From: QQUD01 sp039029915
GTDB taxonomy: Bacteria > Chloroflexota > Anaerolineae > Promineifilales > Promineifilaceae
Reading direction: 5' to 3'
Length of the DNA: 9,502 bases
Assembly (NCBI GenBank): GCA_039029915.1
Contig: JBCCFD010000327.1
Span: forward strand, 1 to 9,502
The notes beneath the pieces are model-generated. The model saw nothing but the letters and a program-made list of their open reading frames with translations. It was not told where the DNA came from and made no database searches. Position 1 is the stretch's first letter. The number at the start of each line of letters is the position of its first letter. The position numbers and the translations under genes are program-made. This document shows positions 1-5,632 of the stretch, one piece after another.

Positions 1-870
1 GCCGAAAAACAGCCCCGTAAACCCAACCAAGAACGCAATCTGGACCGGGGCGGCAAAGGTGCCCCAGTTAAAACCAACCCACGTTACCCCAGCCGCAAAC
101 AACAGCGCCACGCCTATAAACAGAATGACCTCAAGGGTGCGTTCTGAAAGCAATGTTTCCCAGACACGATCCCATGTCCACGGTTCGCGTGGTTTTTGTT
201 CACCTCGCGCAGAGCGGTTTAATGTTGGGATTCTTTGCCGAATTTGGGAAAGACGGGACGTTTTCGGTGTTTTATCAGCAGCGTCTCGTATACCGAGCTC
301 TATTTCTAATTTTTCAATTTGGGTGTTGTAATGCTTGGTAAGGGTGCGATACCCTTGTTTATGAAGTTTACCCGCTTTGGCAAGCGCTTGAGCCCGGTCT
401 AGGAAATAGCGCACCATCGCTAAGCGTGTTTTTCTTTCCGCTACGGATGTTTGATAAACCGTGGGGGCATCTGTTAGCCGCTCGTTGATAGCATCAATCG
501 CAACGACCGTTTCTTGACGGACGTCACTGGCATCAACAGCAGAAATCCACTTTTTGCTTTCCCACACTGATAAATCGTGCAAATACCGTTCGTAAACAGC
601 TTTTTGTACGACAAGCTCCCGGGCTTCTTCTAGATTTGGCGGGGGCTGGCGAACGCCAATTTGAACTTCAATTTGGCGCAGTTTACGGCCGTATTCTTCC
701 CGTAAAGCATCTAATTTTTCTTGATCGAACTGCGTCCAATCAAAAGATTCTTGAATGACATAGTTGACATTCGATAATTGTTCTAAAAGCTCAATGCTCG
801 CTTCAAAATTACAAATTGAGCAAGCTGAGTCCAGGCTGAATTGTTCAGTACGACATTGAGGACAGCGCAT
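1..870 (-). CDS. zinc-ribbon, coiled-coil and multi-TM membrane protein (3' end outside window)
   Basis: Open frame of 290 codons starting at the ATG whose complement lies at 868-870 and running off the left edge without a stop. The start is well fixed: GGAGG (complement at 878-882) sits 7 nt upstream. The N-terminus MRCPQCRTEQ with C3, C6, C17 and C20 forms a CxxC...CxxC zinc ribbon. Residues about 25-235 are charged and helical, probably partly coiled coil. A first membrane segment lies at about 247-268 (LEVILFIGVALLFAAGVTW) and a second begins near 274 and is cut by the edge. The arrangement zinc ribbon, helical region, then a run of hydrophobic segments resembles large multi-spanning proteins of unknown function (DUF2157/DUF2339-like) found in Chloroflexota. 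That family link is from memory and uncertain. No function is assigned. It contains one copy of the iterated palindrome at 685-692, read there as Tyr-Gly-Arg. Confidence 0.85.
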   Translation of the reverse strand, partial: MRCPQCRTEQFSLDSACSICNFEASIELLEQLSNVNYVIQESFDWTQFDQEKLDALREEYGRKLRQIEVQIGVRQPPPNLEEARELVVQKAVYERYLHDLSVWESKKWISAVDASDVRQETVVAIDAINERLTDAPTVYQTSVAERKTRLAMVRYFLDRAQALAKAGKLHKQGYRTLTKHYNTQIEKLEIELGIRDAADKTPKTSRLSQIRQRIPTLNRSARGEQKPREPWTWDRVWETLLSERTLEVILFIGVALLFAAGVTWVGFNWGTFAAPVQIAFLVGFTGLFFG

Positions 871-918
871 GAGCAAACCTCCAAATACACACGTATAGCG
901 TTCACATGCTACGGATGC

Positions 919-927
919 ATCATATCA
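919..927 (-). promoter_or_regulatory. candidate extended -10 promoter of the zinc-ribbon gene
   Basis: On the minus strand the sequence reads TGATATGAT, an extended -10 (TGnTATGAT, one base from TATAAT). Transcription would start near 912 and give a leader of about 42 nt containing the GGAGG site. The -35 is poor: TTGACT is only 12 bp away and TTGTGT is 19 bp away, which fits an extended -10 promoter. This is an inference from sequence alone. Confidence 0.4.
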
Positions 928-942
928 CATGAGAACAGTCAA

Positions 943-959
943 CACACAACGATTGTGTG
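943..959. promoter_or_regulatory. inverted repeat, candidate operator
   Basis: CACACAA and TTGTGTG form 7-bp perfect arms around a 3-bp centre (CGA). The repeat lies where the -35 region of the candidate promoter at 919-927 would be, so it could be a regulator site. The half-site ATTGTGT recurs in the larger inverted repeat at 1072-1114. Confidence 0.4.
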
Positions 960-1071
960 CCGCTTGCCCTTCACATAGGTGCAAATTTTTATGAAATTAG
1001 GTGAATGAAAAAAGACTCTTTAAGTTTTTCAATTATGTCAAGTTTTCTTTTCTAAATGATGGTCTTGTTTC

Positions 1072-1114
1072 ATTGTGTATCTCTAAAAGTTGTGCAAGCC
1101 ACAAGATACACAAT
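1072..1114. repeat. long nested inverted repeat in the 7TM gene leader
   Basis: ATTGTGTATCT (1072-1082) and AGATACACAAT (1104-1114) are perfect 11-bp arms. Inside them TTGTG (1090-1094) and CACAA (1100-1104) form a second stem with a 5-nt loop. As RNA this gives an interrupted hairpin about 90 nt upstream of the 7TM start; as DNA it is a large dyad. There is no U-tract, so a terminator is unlikely. Leader structure or regulator binding are both possible. Confidence 0.5.
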
Positions 1115-1179
1115 CCTCAGGATACCCAGATGACGCGACGTTGTGGCGTTTTAGGAGCGACAAAAAAGCGACATCTGCA

Positions 1180-1193
1180 AAAACGGCCGTTTT
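1180..1193. repeat. 14-bp palindrome containing the iterated octamer
   Basis: AAAACGGCCGTTTT is a perfect 14-bp palindrome ending 12 nt before the ATG at 1206. It is the only exact intergenic copy of the ACGGCCGT motif in the window. Its position in the putative ribosome-binding/leader region, where no Shine-Dalgarno is seen, makes a local effect conceivable, but it may simply be one more copy of the genome-wide repeat. Confidence 0.7.
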
Positions 1194-1205
1194 ATGTAAA
1201 ATATT

Positions 1206-2675
1206 ATGATGAGTGATCTGACTTTTTTTTGGGATCTATTTAAAGGAGCGGCAGCGCTATGGCTCGCGCTCTACATCTTCACAAGAGGCGGGCTTCATAA
1301 TCAGCCGTGGATGGCAGCAGCAGCCCTTAGCATCTGGTCGCTCTCCCCATTTAGCATCGCCATTGCTCGCACCGTCTCTCCAGACGAGGCGCTGTTTTGG
1401 CTTCGCATCATAACGGCCGTTTGGCCGATGACGATTGGCTTTTTCTTTGGCGTTGCGCTGTCACTTGCCAAGGAACTCTCGCCATCGGTTTGGAAAACAC
1501 CGCTTGATTGGGTCTCACAAGCCATTTTGCTATTCGGCCTTCTTCTTGGCGCTTTAAGTGGTTTAACCAACTTAATTTTTAATTTTCAATCTGCCACAGG
1601 GGAGATTAACAATTTCCTGCCGTCAAACTTTAATCAATTTGGGAGTCTGCACTCAATCTATCTTGTCTACACAACGGCGACGCCAATCCTGCTGGTCATT
1701 ATTCTATTGTGGTCAAATCAGCAGGTAAAAGCCAGCGACAAAAGGGTCGATACCGGGTTGCAGCTGTTGGTGATGGCTAGCGTACTGTGGTTAGCGGGGC
1801 TAATCATTCGGAATGTGCTTTATTTAGACAGCATAGTGGGAAACGGCCGTACTGCGCTCATCATCACCAGCGACCTACTCTTTGCGGCTACAGTGACCCT
1901 ACTGGGCTGGAGCGTTGCCAAACACAATGCCATCGTTCAACAAAAGATCATTTTTAAAGATTTTATCTTTTCAGGGCTAGGGCTCACCGTCATCATGGCG
2001 GCTTATGCTTGGTTACCGTGGCTCCTTGGGCAAACGATATTTACATTTGACACGGTCACTGCAAAAATCTTGACGCTTTTCCTAACGGGTGTTGCGGTTT
2101 TGACCCACATGCTCATTGAAACGACTCGCCTTCGCGTTCGGAATCTTCTCCCCCCAGAACCCTCAGCAGCAATGGAAAATGAGGTATCCCATCTTTTAAG
2201 ATCAAGTCGCGGCGGAATCTCGGTGATTGAGTCGATCAAAACATTGGACAAGATTCGCCAAAATACGGCCGTTCGCGAACAAATCAACAAACAGCTCATT
2301 CGCAACCTGCACCACCCCGACGAAAATTTTGATATCGATGCGCTCTCCTTGTTAGATTTATCCATAGTACGCAACCGAATTCCGAAAGAAGCGACAAATC
2401 GTCAGAAAATGAGTCAACTCATCTATCTATTCCAAGAGGCGATCACGTTCATTAATGACGAAATGCTTCTCTCAAATCGTCGCAAAGATGACATTATCAA
2501 GGTATTAGATCTGCGCATCAAAGAAGGGCTTGAAAGAGCAGATATCACCTTGAGGTTACACATGCATCCACGCAAATACGATCGCTTATTTGCTGAAGGC
2601 CTGGCCCTACTCGCAGATGCCTGCATCGAAATGGAAAATAAAGCTTTAATGAGGTTGGGAGGGCAAGGAGGGTAG
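1206..2675 (+). CDS. multi-TM protein with histidine-kinase-type 7TM sensor region and helical C-terminus
   Basis: 489 residues. ATG codons at 1206 and 1209 are both possible starts; an in-frame TAA at 1197 excludes anything longer, and no Shine-Dalgarno is visible. Hydrophobic segments lie at about 11-28, 34-54, 66-88, 102-125, 150-171, 186-208 and 217-238, then two more at about 254-275 and 285-303. The first seven, with the LFWLRIITAVWP stretch after TM2, resemble the N-terminal 7TM sensor region of histidine kinases (HisKA_7TM-like; from memory). No H-box, N-box or G-box follows. Residues about 310-489 are a soluble, strongly helical, charged domain I cannot place, so this is a membrane protein with an unidentified cytoplasmic output or scaffold domain, not a kinase. 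It stands alone, with a divergent neighbour upstream and a convergent one downstream. It carries three copies of ACGGCCGT (1413, 1843, 2265). Confidence 0.85.
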   Translation: MMSDLTFFWDLFKGAAALWLALYIFTRGGLHNQPWMAAAALSIWSLSPFSIAIARTVSPDEALFWLRIITAVWPMTIGFFFGVALSLAKELSPSVWKTPLDWVSQAILLFGLLLGALSGLTNLIFNFQSATGEINNFLPSNFNQFGSLHSIYLVYTTATPILLVIILLWSNQQVKASDKRVDTGLQLLVMASVLWLAGLIIRNVLYLDSIVGNGRTALIITSDLLFAATVTLLGWSVAKHNAIVQQKIIFKDFIFSGLGLTVIMAAYAWLPWLLGQTIFTFDTVTAKILTLFLTGVAVLTHMLIETTRLRVRNLLPPEPSAAMENEVSHLLRSSRGGISVIESIKTLDKIRQNTAVREQINKQLIRNLHHPDENFDIDALSLLDLSIVRNRIPKEATNRQKMSQLIYLFQEAITFINDEMLLSNRRKDDIIKVLDLRIKEGLERADITLRLHMHPRKYDRLFAEGLALLADACIEMENKALMRLGGQGG

Positions 2676-2790
2676 GTAAACGGCAAACAGCTAGGAGAAA
2701 AAGTTTACCATTTACCTAAATAGGAAGATTTCCGAACCCGTGTGAACAGAGTAATTTAGAACTAGAGAAAAAATTCACCTCTGTTCACCT
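2674..2790. repeat. imperfect tandem repeat with inverted repeats between convergent genes
   Basis: Two related units lie back to back. Unit 1 has GGTAAAC (2675-2681), then CTAGGAGAAAAA, then GTTTACC (2703-2709) and TTTACCTA. Unit 2 has GTGAACAGAG (2742-2751), then CTAGAGAAAAAA, then TTCACC and CTCTGTTCAC (2779-2788) followed by CTAGGAGAAGG. The arms within each unit are complementary: 7 bp in unit 1, 10 bp in unit 2. The GTAAAC/GTTTAC pair of unit 1 becomes GTGAAC/GTTCAC in unit 2, a matched change on both sides. The first unit overlaps the stop codon of the 7TM gene. It could act as a bidirectional terminator or be the relic of a small repeat element. There is no strong U-tract. Confidence 0.5.
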
Positions 2791-2841
2791 AGGAGAAGGA
2801 ACACATTTTGAAGAACATGTTACTTTGCGATATGTTGCATA

Positions 2842-2857
2842 AAGGTCAACAGACCTT
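2842..2857 (-). terminator. weak terminator-like hairpin at the end of the hydrolase gene
   Basis: AAGGTC (2842-2847) and GACCTT (2852-2857) form a 6-bp stem with an AACA loop, overlapping the TAA stop of the leftward hydrolase gene. On the minus strand only three T residues follow, so intrinsic termination is possible but weak. Confidence 0.3.
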
Positions 2858-3725
2858 AGGCAGGTTGGCTCATTTGTACATCACCTACATGTTGATTGAT
2901 CCAAGCTAGCGTGTTATGCCAAATCCGTTCCGACTTTCTTTTAAAGTATCCCATATGACCAAGGGAATCGATGTCATAATCAAACGGCACAATATGCTCA
3001 AATGATACATTGGGATACGCTGACATCATGGCTCGAACCGATTTGGCGGTTCCCCAATCGTCATCATCGACGCTATAGGCCAATATGGGAACTTTAAACT
3101 GCTGATATCGATCTAAAGGCAAGCTGTCATCACCCAATAAATATTGAGGATCGCGACACCAGCGACACCACTCTAGCGCAGCCCCTAATGGCAAATCTTC
3201 AGCGGACCCAAGCTTGCTCCATGGGAAATAACCAAAGGTTCGGGCAATTAGCGGCATCAGTACCGTCACTTGAAAGCGCACAATCAACGGTTGGTTTCCA
3301 CCCTGTAAGCCCCAATAGCCGCTTTGGGAAGACATGGTCACGGCCGTATCAATACGTTCGTTCCCTTTGAGCATGCCGAGCAGCTGCCCTCCAGCACTAT
3401 GACCAACCATAACAAGCGACGTCGGTTCATATTCTGCCCAAACCCAATCGAGCACTCCCTGCATATCCAGTAGGCCCCATTCGCTAAATGTCGCTTGAAA
3501 ACCACGAAGCGAATCGGGCGCTGAGTCAGCAATCCCCCGATAATCGTAGGTGATCACGCGAAACCCGTGAGTCATAAGAAAAGTGGCAAACCGACGATAA
3601 AGACCTTGAGGAACGGCCGTTGCCGGATTCACAATCACAACCTTCTGACCTGACCCATAAACGGTTGCCGCCAGGTGATACCCATCTGTCGCTGGAATCT
3701 TTATTTTTAAAATTTGATTATCCAT
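2856..3725 (-). CDS. alpha/beta hydrolase (COG4757-like)
   Basis: 289 residues, typical length for a single-domain alpha/beta hydrolase, with no signal peptide, so cytoplasmic. The nucleophile elbow is GHSAGG with Ser110. The general base is probably His257 in LGHMGYF, and the acid is one of the aspartates in SVDDDDW (about 220-223). The oxyanion-hole strand region is VVIVNPATAVPQG (29-41), and YDYRGIADS (60-68) follows. The set GHSAGGQLLG, WCRDPQYL and GHMGYF matches what I recall of COG4757 predicted hydrolases; the substrate is unknown. The start is supported by GAGG (complement 3731-3734) 5 nt upstream. The ATG at 3725 lies inside the end of the upstream tetR-type gene (8-nt overlap), which implies translational coupling and control by that repressor. 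A role in removing or responding to the repressor's ligand is a reasonable inference. Two ACGGCCGT copies (3340, 3613) both encode Thr-Ala-Val. Confidence 0.9.
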   Translation of the reverse strand: MDNQILKIKIPATDGYHLAATVYGSGQKVVIVNPATAVPQGLYRRFATFLMTHGFRVITYDYRGIADSAPDSLRGFQATFSEWGLLDMQGVLDWVWAEYEPTSLVMVGHSAGGQLLGMLKGNERIDTAVTMSSQSGYWGLQGGNQPLIVRFQVTVLMPLIARTFGYFPWSKLGSAEDLPLGAALEWCRWCRDPQYLLGDDSLPLDRYQQFKVPILAYSVDDDDWGTAKSVRAMMSAYPNVSFEHIVPFDYDIDSLGHMGYFKRKSERIWHNTLAWINQHVGDVQMSQPA

Positions 3726-4317
3726 TATTTCCTCTCGCTATGGCATCACGCATATCTTGCGCGATACGCCCCCGAACGACTTTTAAGGGTTCAGAATTTC
3801 GGCGTGCTCGGCAAAGAATCAAGGCCCCCTCAACGGCCGTTACAGCCATCATCGCCTGTCCTTGCGCTTCTTTGGGCAACACCCCTTCCGAAACCAGTTG
3901 CTCAATAAAAACCCTTTCAATCATGGCAAAGCCATCTTCACAAGCCGCCTGTATCAGGTCAACCGTGGCGGCAGCCTCAAGCGTTATCGTGGCGATGGGG
4001 CACCCTTTCTGAAAATCAGTCGTTTCAAGCGAGGCAATGTAATAATCACAAAACGCTTGAAACGCTGGCACGCTTCCACCCGCCATCTCAATGAGCTTTT
4101 TCAAACGCCCTTCAGTAAATTGATTCGAATAACGAACCGCTTCAGCCGCTAATTCGCTTTTTCCTGCAGGAAAGTGATAGTAAAGGGAGCCTTTTGGCAC
4201 CCCGCTTTCTTGCAAAATTTGTTGAATACCTGTGGCGGCATATCCTTGTGTCCGAATTAATTTAGACGCTGTTTTCACAAGTTTTTGTCTTGTTTCAATT
4301 GACTTTGCGTAACCCAT
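3718..4317 (-). CDS. TetR/AcrR-family repressor, LmrA/YxaF-like
   Basis: 199 residues. The N-terminal DNA-binding domain (about 8-55) contains the helix-turn-helix around IQQILQESGVPKGSLYYHF (31-49), the TetR signature. The C-terminal ligand and dimer domain includes KGCPIATITLEAA (104-116), characteristic of the LmrA/YxaF subgroup as I remember it. Members of that subgroup repress their own operons and release DNA on binding small hydrophobic ligands. The start is supported by GAGG (complement 4323-4326) 5 nt upstream. It is the first gene of a two-gene operon, overlapping the hydrolase by 8 nt. A sigma70-like promoter with palindromic operators lies immediately upstream (4332-4374), so autorepression is very likely. 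It carries ACGGCCGT at 3833, encoding Thr-Ala-Val. Confidence 0.92.
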   Translation of the reverse strand: MGYAKSIETRQKLVKTASKLIRTQGYAATGIQQILQESGVPKGSLYYHFPAGKSELAAEAVRYSNQFTEGRLKKLIEMAGGSVPAFQAFCDYYIASLETTDFQKGCPIATITLEAAATVDLIQAACEDGFAMIERVFIEQLVSEGVLPKEAQGQAMMAVTAVEGALILCRARRNSEPLKVVRGRIAQDMRDAIARGNNG

Positions 4318-4331
4318 AGAAACCTCAAAAT

Positions 4332-4364
4332 AAACCGATTGGTTTAATTATACCAATCGGTCTA
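4332..4364. promoter_or_regulatory. two-site TetR operator
   Basis: ACCGATTGGT (4334-4343) and ACCAATCGGT (4352-4361) are perfect 10-bp inverted arms 8 bp apart. Each arm is also a near-palindrome by itself (AAACC-GATT-GGTTT at 4332-4345; ACC/GGT ends in the second), so two dimers could bind side by side with centres 18-19 bp apart. The dyad covers the -10 box and part of the spacer of the repressor's own promoter. The AGACCGATTGGT core resembles sites known for TetR relatives of this subgroup (from memory). Confidence 0.75.
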
Positions 4365-4374
4365 AATTTGTAAA
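4347..4374 (-). promoter_or_regulatory. sigma70-type promoter of the tetR-hydrolase operon
   Basis: On the minus strand TTTACA (complement 4369-4374) is followed after 16 bp by a perfect TATAAT (complement 4347-4352). Start of transcription would be near 4340, giving a short leader to the ATG at 4317. The -10 box lies between the two operator arms, so bound repressor would exclude RNA polymerase. Confidence 0.7.
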
Positions 4375-4430
4375 GTTTAATTCAGATTCGCAGACAAATA
4401 ATCAAAGATTTACTTGCAATCCTGGTCTAT

Positions 4431-4787
4431 CTATCGTCCAATAAGCGCTAACACAACGACGATTCCTAGTCCAATCCAACCTACATTAGGCTTACCTCGA
4501 TTGATAACAGCATTGCCAATTGCCGGAACCCCATATACAAATGCATACACAATCACAATGGCCTGTCGGGCTAACCCACCTTCTAAAAAAGAGGCTACAA
4601 ATAATAAAACCCCACCTGCCAACCAACCCATTGTCCCAATATGAAAAGAGCCTCTCATTAGCGGCTTTTGACCCGCAGGGGCCATTTGTATTGCCTGCAC
4701 GAGGCGGTCGCCAACGACACCGTGATAAAGAGCAATAAGAATCGCCAAAATACCGGCTGCTTGCAGTGCAAAATTTGAACCAATCAT
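4431..4787 (-). CDS. small four-TM membrane protein
   Basis: 118 residues from the ATG at 4787 (MIGSNFALQ...). This start is preferred to the longer in-frame ATG at 4832 because AGGAG (complement 4795-4799) lies 7 nt upstream, and the extra 15 codons would run through the operator and transcription start. Four hydrophobic helices fall at about 5-23, 50-68, 72-92 and 98-117. Conserved-looking features are YHGVVGDRLV after the first helix, FHIGTMGW at the start of the second, and a C-terminal GLGIVVVLALIGR. I recall small four-helix proteins of unknown function with the same layout but cannot name a family. It is divergent from the tetR-type gene at 4908 and shares its operator region, so it is probably that regulator's target, perhaps a small transport or membrane-stress protein. 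Confidence 0.8.
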   Translation of the reverse strand: MIGSNFALQAAGILAILIALYHGVVGDRLVQAIQMAPAGQKPLMRGSFHIGTMGWLAGGVLLFVASFLEGGLARQAIVIVYAFVYGVPAIGNAVINRGKPNVGWIGLGIVVVLALIGR

Positions 4788-4825
4788 GATTTTTCTCCTA
4801 ATAAATATTATGTCAATCACAAAAC

Positions 4826-4841
4826 CATACACTACTGTATG
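4826..4841. promoter_or_regulatory. TetR operator site, proximal to the membrane gene
   Basis: CATACACTACTGTATG is a 16-bp palindrome with 7 of 8 pairs matching. It lies just downstream of the transcription start predicted for the leftward membrane gene, a roadblock or occlusion position. It shares the ATACANTACTGTATG pattern with the site at 4878-4893. Confidence 0.7.
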
Positions 4842-4850
4842 TTTTTGTAA

Positions 4851-4879
4851 AGTATATTTTTAGTCCCGCCATTTGTCAA
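4851..4879 (-). promoter_or_regulatory. sigma70-type promoter of the four-TM gene
   Basis: On the minus strand a consensus TTGACA (complement 4874-4879) is followed after exactly 17 bp by TATACT (complement 4851-4856). The start point would be near 4844, directly in front of the operator at 4826-4841. This is the strongest promoter match in the window. Confidence 0.75.
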
Positions 4880-4900
4880 TACAGTACTGTATGGTAGGAT
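4873..4900 (+). promoter_or_regulatory. candidate promoter of the second tetR gene
   Basis: TTGTCA (4873-4878) is followed after 16 bp by TAGGAT (4895-4900). Initiation about 7 nt further on would fall at or next to the ATG at 4908, implying a leaderless or nearly leaderless mRNA, consistent with the lack of a clear Shine-Dalgarno. The -10 matches TATAAT at only four positions. Confidence 0.4.
4878..4893. promoter_or_regulatory. TetR operator site, proximal to the tetR gene
   Basis: ATACAGTACTGTAT (4879-4892) is a perfect 14-bp palindrome. Its centre is 52 bp from that of the site at 4826-4841, about five helical turns, which places both sites on the same face of the DNA. It overlaps the -35 elements of both divergent promoters. 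Confidence 0.75.
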
Positions 4901-4907
4901 TCAGCAT

Positions 4908-5441
4908 ATGACTCGATTAAATAAAGAGGAATGGCTTGATCACGGGCTTAAAGCATTGGCTCAACATGGATTTACGGCCTTAAAAGCAGATACCTTGGCA
5001 AAATCTCTTGGGGTCTCAAGGGGCAGTTTCTATTGGCATTTTTCCAATTTAGCGGCGTATCATGAGGCATTGCTAGCTCGCTGGCGGGATTTGACGTTTG
5101 AAACGGCCGTTAAAGAGATCGAATCAGCCAGTGGCAACATCCAAGACCGCTTAAACGTCATAATCAACATGGCTGCAGACAGTCCACTCGATGTTGACAT
5201 GGCGATGCGGATGTGGGCTAAGGCGAACGCGCGTGTCGGTCAAGCCGTAGAAGAAGTTGATCAATTACGCTTAAATTACCTCGTCGGGATTTTTAGCGAC
5301 CTAGGACTCTCTCCACAGATAGCCGTCGCGCGAGCCAGAATTGTCTATTACAGCTTTCTTGGTCAACTGCTCATTCACGAAGAGATAACAAGCGAAGAAA
5401 GATCAATCCTGATTAGCGAGTTGATCAATGCTGTTTTGTAA
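4908..5441 (+). CDS. TetR/AcrR-family transcriptional regulator
   Basis: 177 residues, slightly short for the family. The N-terminal DNA-binding domain covers about 1-55, with the helix-turn-helix KADTLAKSLGVSRGSFYWHF at 26-45, a textbook TetR recognition helix. Residues about 60-177 form the helical ligand/dimerisation domain and match no subgroup I can name. It probably acts as a cytoplasmic dimeric repressor. The divergent four-TM gene and the two matching palindromes between them (4826-4841, 4878-4893) point to control of both promoters. The stop codon lies inside the first arm of the nested-repeat element at 5438-5545. It has one ACGGCCGT at 5103, encoding Thr-Ala-Val. Confidence 0.92.
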   Translation: MTRLNKEEWLDHGLKALAQHGFTALKADTLAKSLGVSRGSFYWHFSNLAAYHEALLARWRDLTFETAVKEIESASGNIQDRLNVIINMAADSPLDVDMAMRMWAKANARVGQAVEEVDQLRLNYLVGIFSDLGLSPQIAVARARIVYYSFLGQLLIHEEITSEERSILISELINAVL

Positions 5442-5545
5442 ATTTCACAAAATATCTTGAAATAAAACTGGGTAGAAAAGTGAAATTTACTCGGTGAAAA
5501 TCAATTTTGAGTCGATTCTTTTTCAAGATACCTCTTGATTTTCAC
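5438..5545. repeat. 108-bp nested inverted-repeat element
   Basis: Hairpin A: GTAAATTTCAC (5438-5448) and GTGAAATTTAC (5480-5490), 11 bp perfect, 31-nt loop. Hairpin B: GTGAAAATCAA (5494-5504) and TTGATTTTCAC (5535-5545), 11 bp perfect, 30-nt loop. The loops are complementary to each other: TATCTTGAAA (5453-5462) pairs with TTTCAAGATA (5521-5530), 10 bp. Segment lengths 11-4-10-17-11-3-11-16-10-4-11 are almost mirror-symmetric. The outer 25 bp at each end also match as imperfect inverted repeats (18 of 25). The element starts in the last codons of the tetR gene and ends 87 bp before the integrase. It could be a structured RNA or terminator, a small inverted-repeat mobile element, or a recombinase/regulator site. 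Confidence 0.7.
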
Positions 5546-5632
5546 ATTACGAAGATTCAAAATAAGGGCTCCTTCCGATTCCTACTCCCTAACCCCTCAT
5601 CCCCAGCCCCCACTTTATGATAAGATACCCTC
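5546..5632. other. pyrimidine-rich leader and candidate -10 box upstream of the integrase
   Basis: Positions about 5569-5613 are almost entirely C and T on the plus strand (CCTACTCCCTAACCCCTCAT and neighbours). TATGAT at 5616-5621 is a good -10 match, 11 nt before the ATG at 5633, with no recognisable -35. If it is used, the integrase mRNA would have a leader of about 5 nt. No Shine-Dalgarno is visible. Confidence 0.35.

Larger units (their letters stand above)
871..1205. other. divergent intergenic region
   Basis: This 335-bp spacer separates the left membrane gene (-) from the 7TM gene (+). It holds the Shine-Dalgarno and candidate promoter of the left gene, the inverted repeats at 943-959 and 1072-1114, and a copy of the iterated palindrome at 1180-1193. 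An open frame at 1001-1216 has unconvincing composition and is not called. I found no clear -35/-10 pair for the rightward gene. Confidence 0.6.

Noticed and set aside
59..331. Rightward open frame in the first 330 bp
   Set aside because: It is a shadow of the leftward zinc-ribbon membrane gene, which has a strong ribosome site and coherent zinc-ribbon and TM features.
1001..1216. 71-codon open frame overlapping the start of the 7TM gene by 11 nt
   Set aside because: Composition looks random (many Lys, Phe, Cys, His), it crosses the 11-bp inverted repeat, and it resembles no protein I know. The overlap with the ATG is probably coincidental.
4788..4832. Longer start for the four-TM protein at 4832
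   Set aside because: It lacks a ribosome site and runs through the operator and leader; the ATG at 4787 has AGGAG 7 nt upstream and gives a normal membrane N-terminus.
5438..5545. Integron attC site
   Set aside because: The long inverted repeats next to an integrase invite this reading, but no GTTRRRY/RYYYAAC core boxes are present and there are no cassette-like genes.
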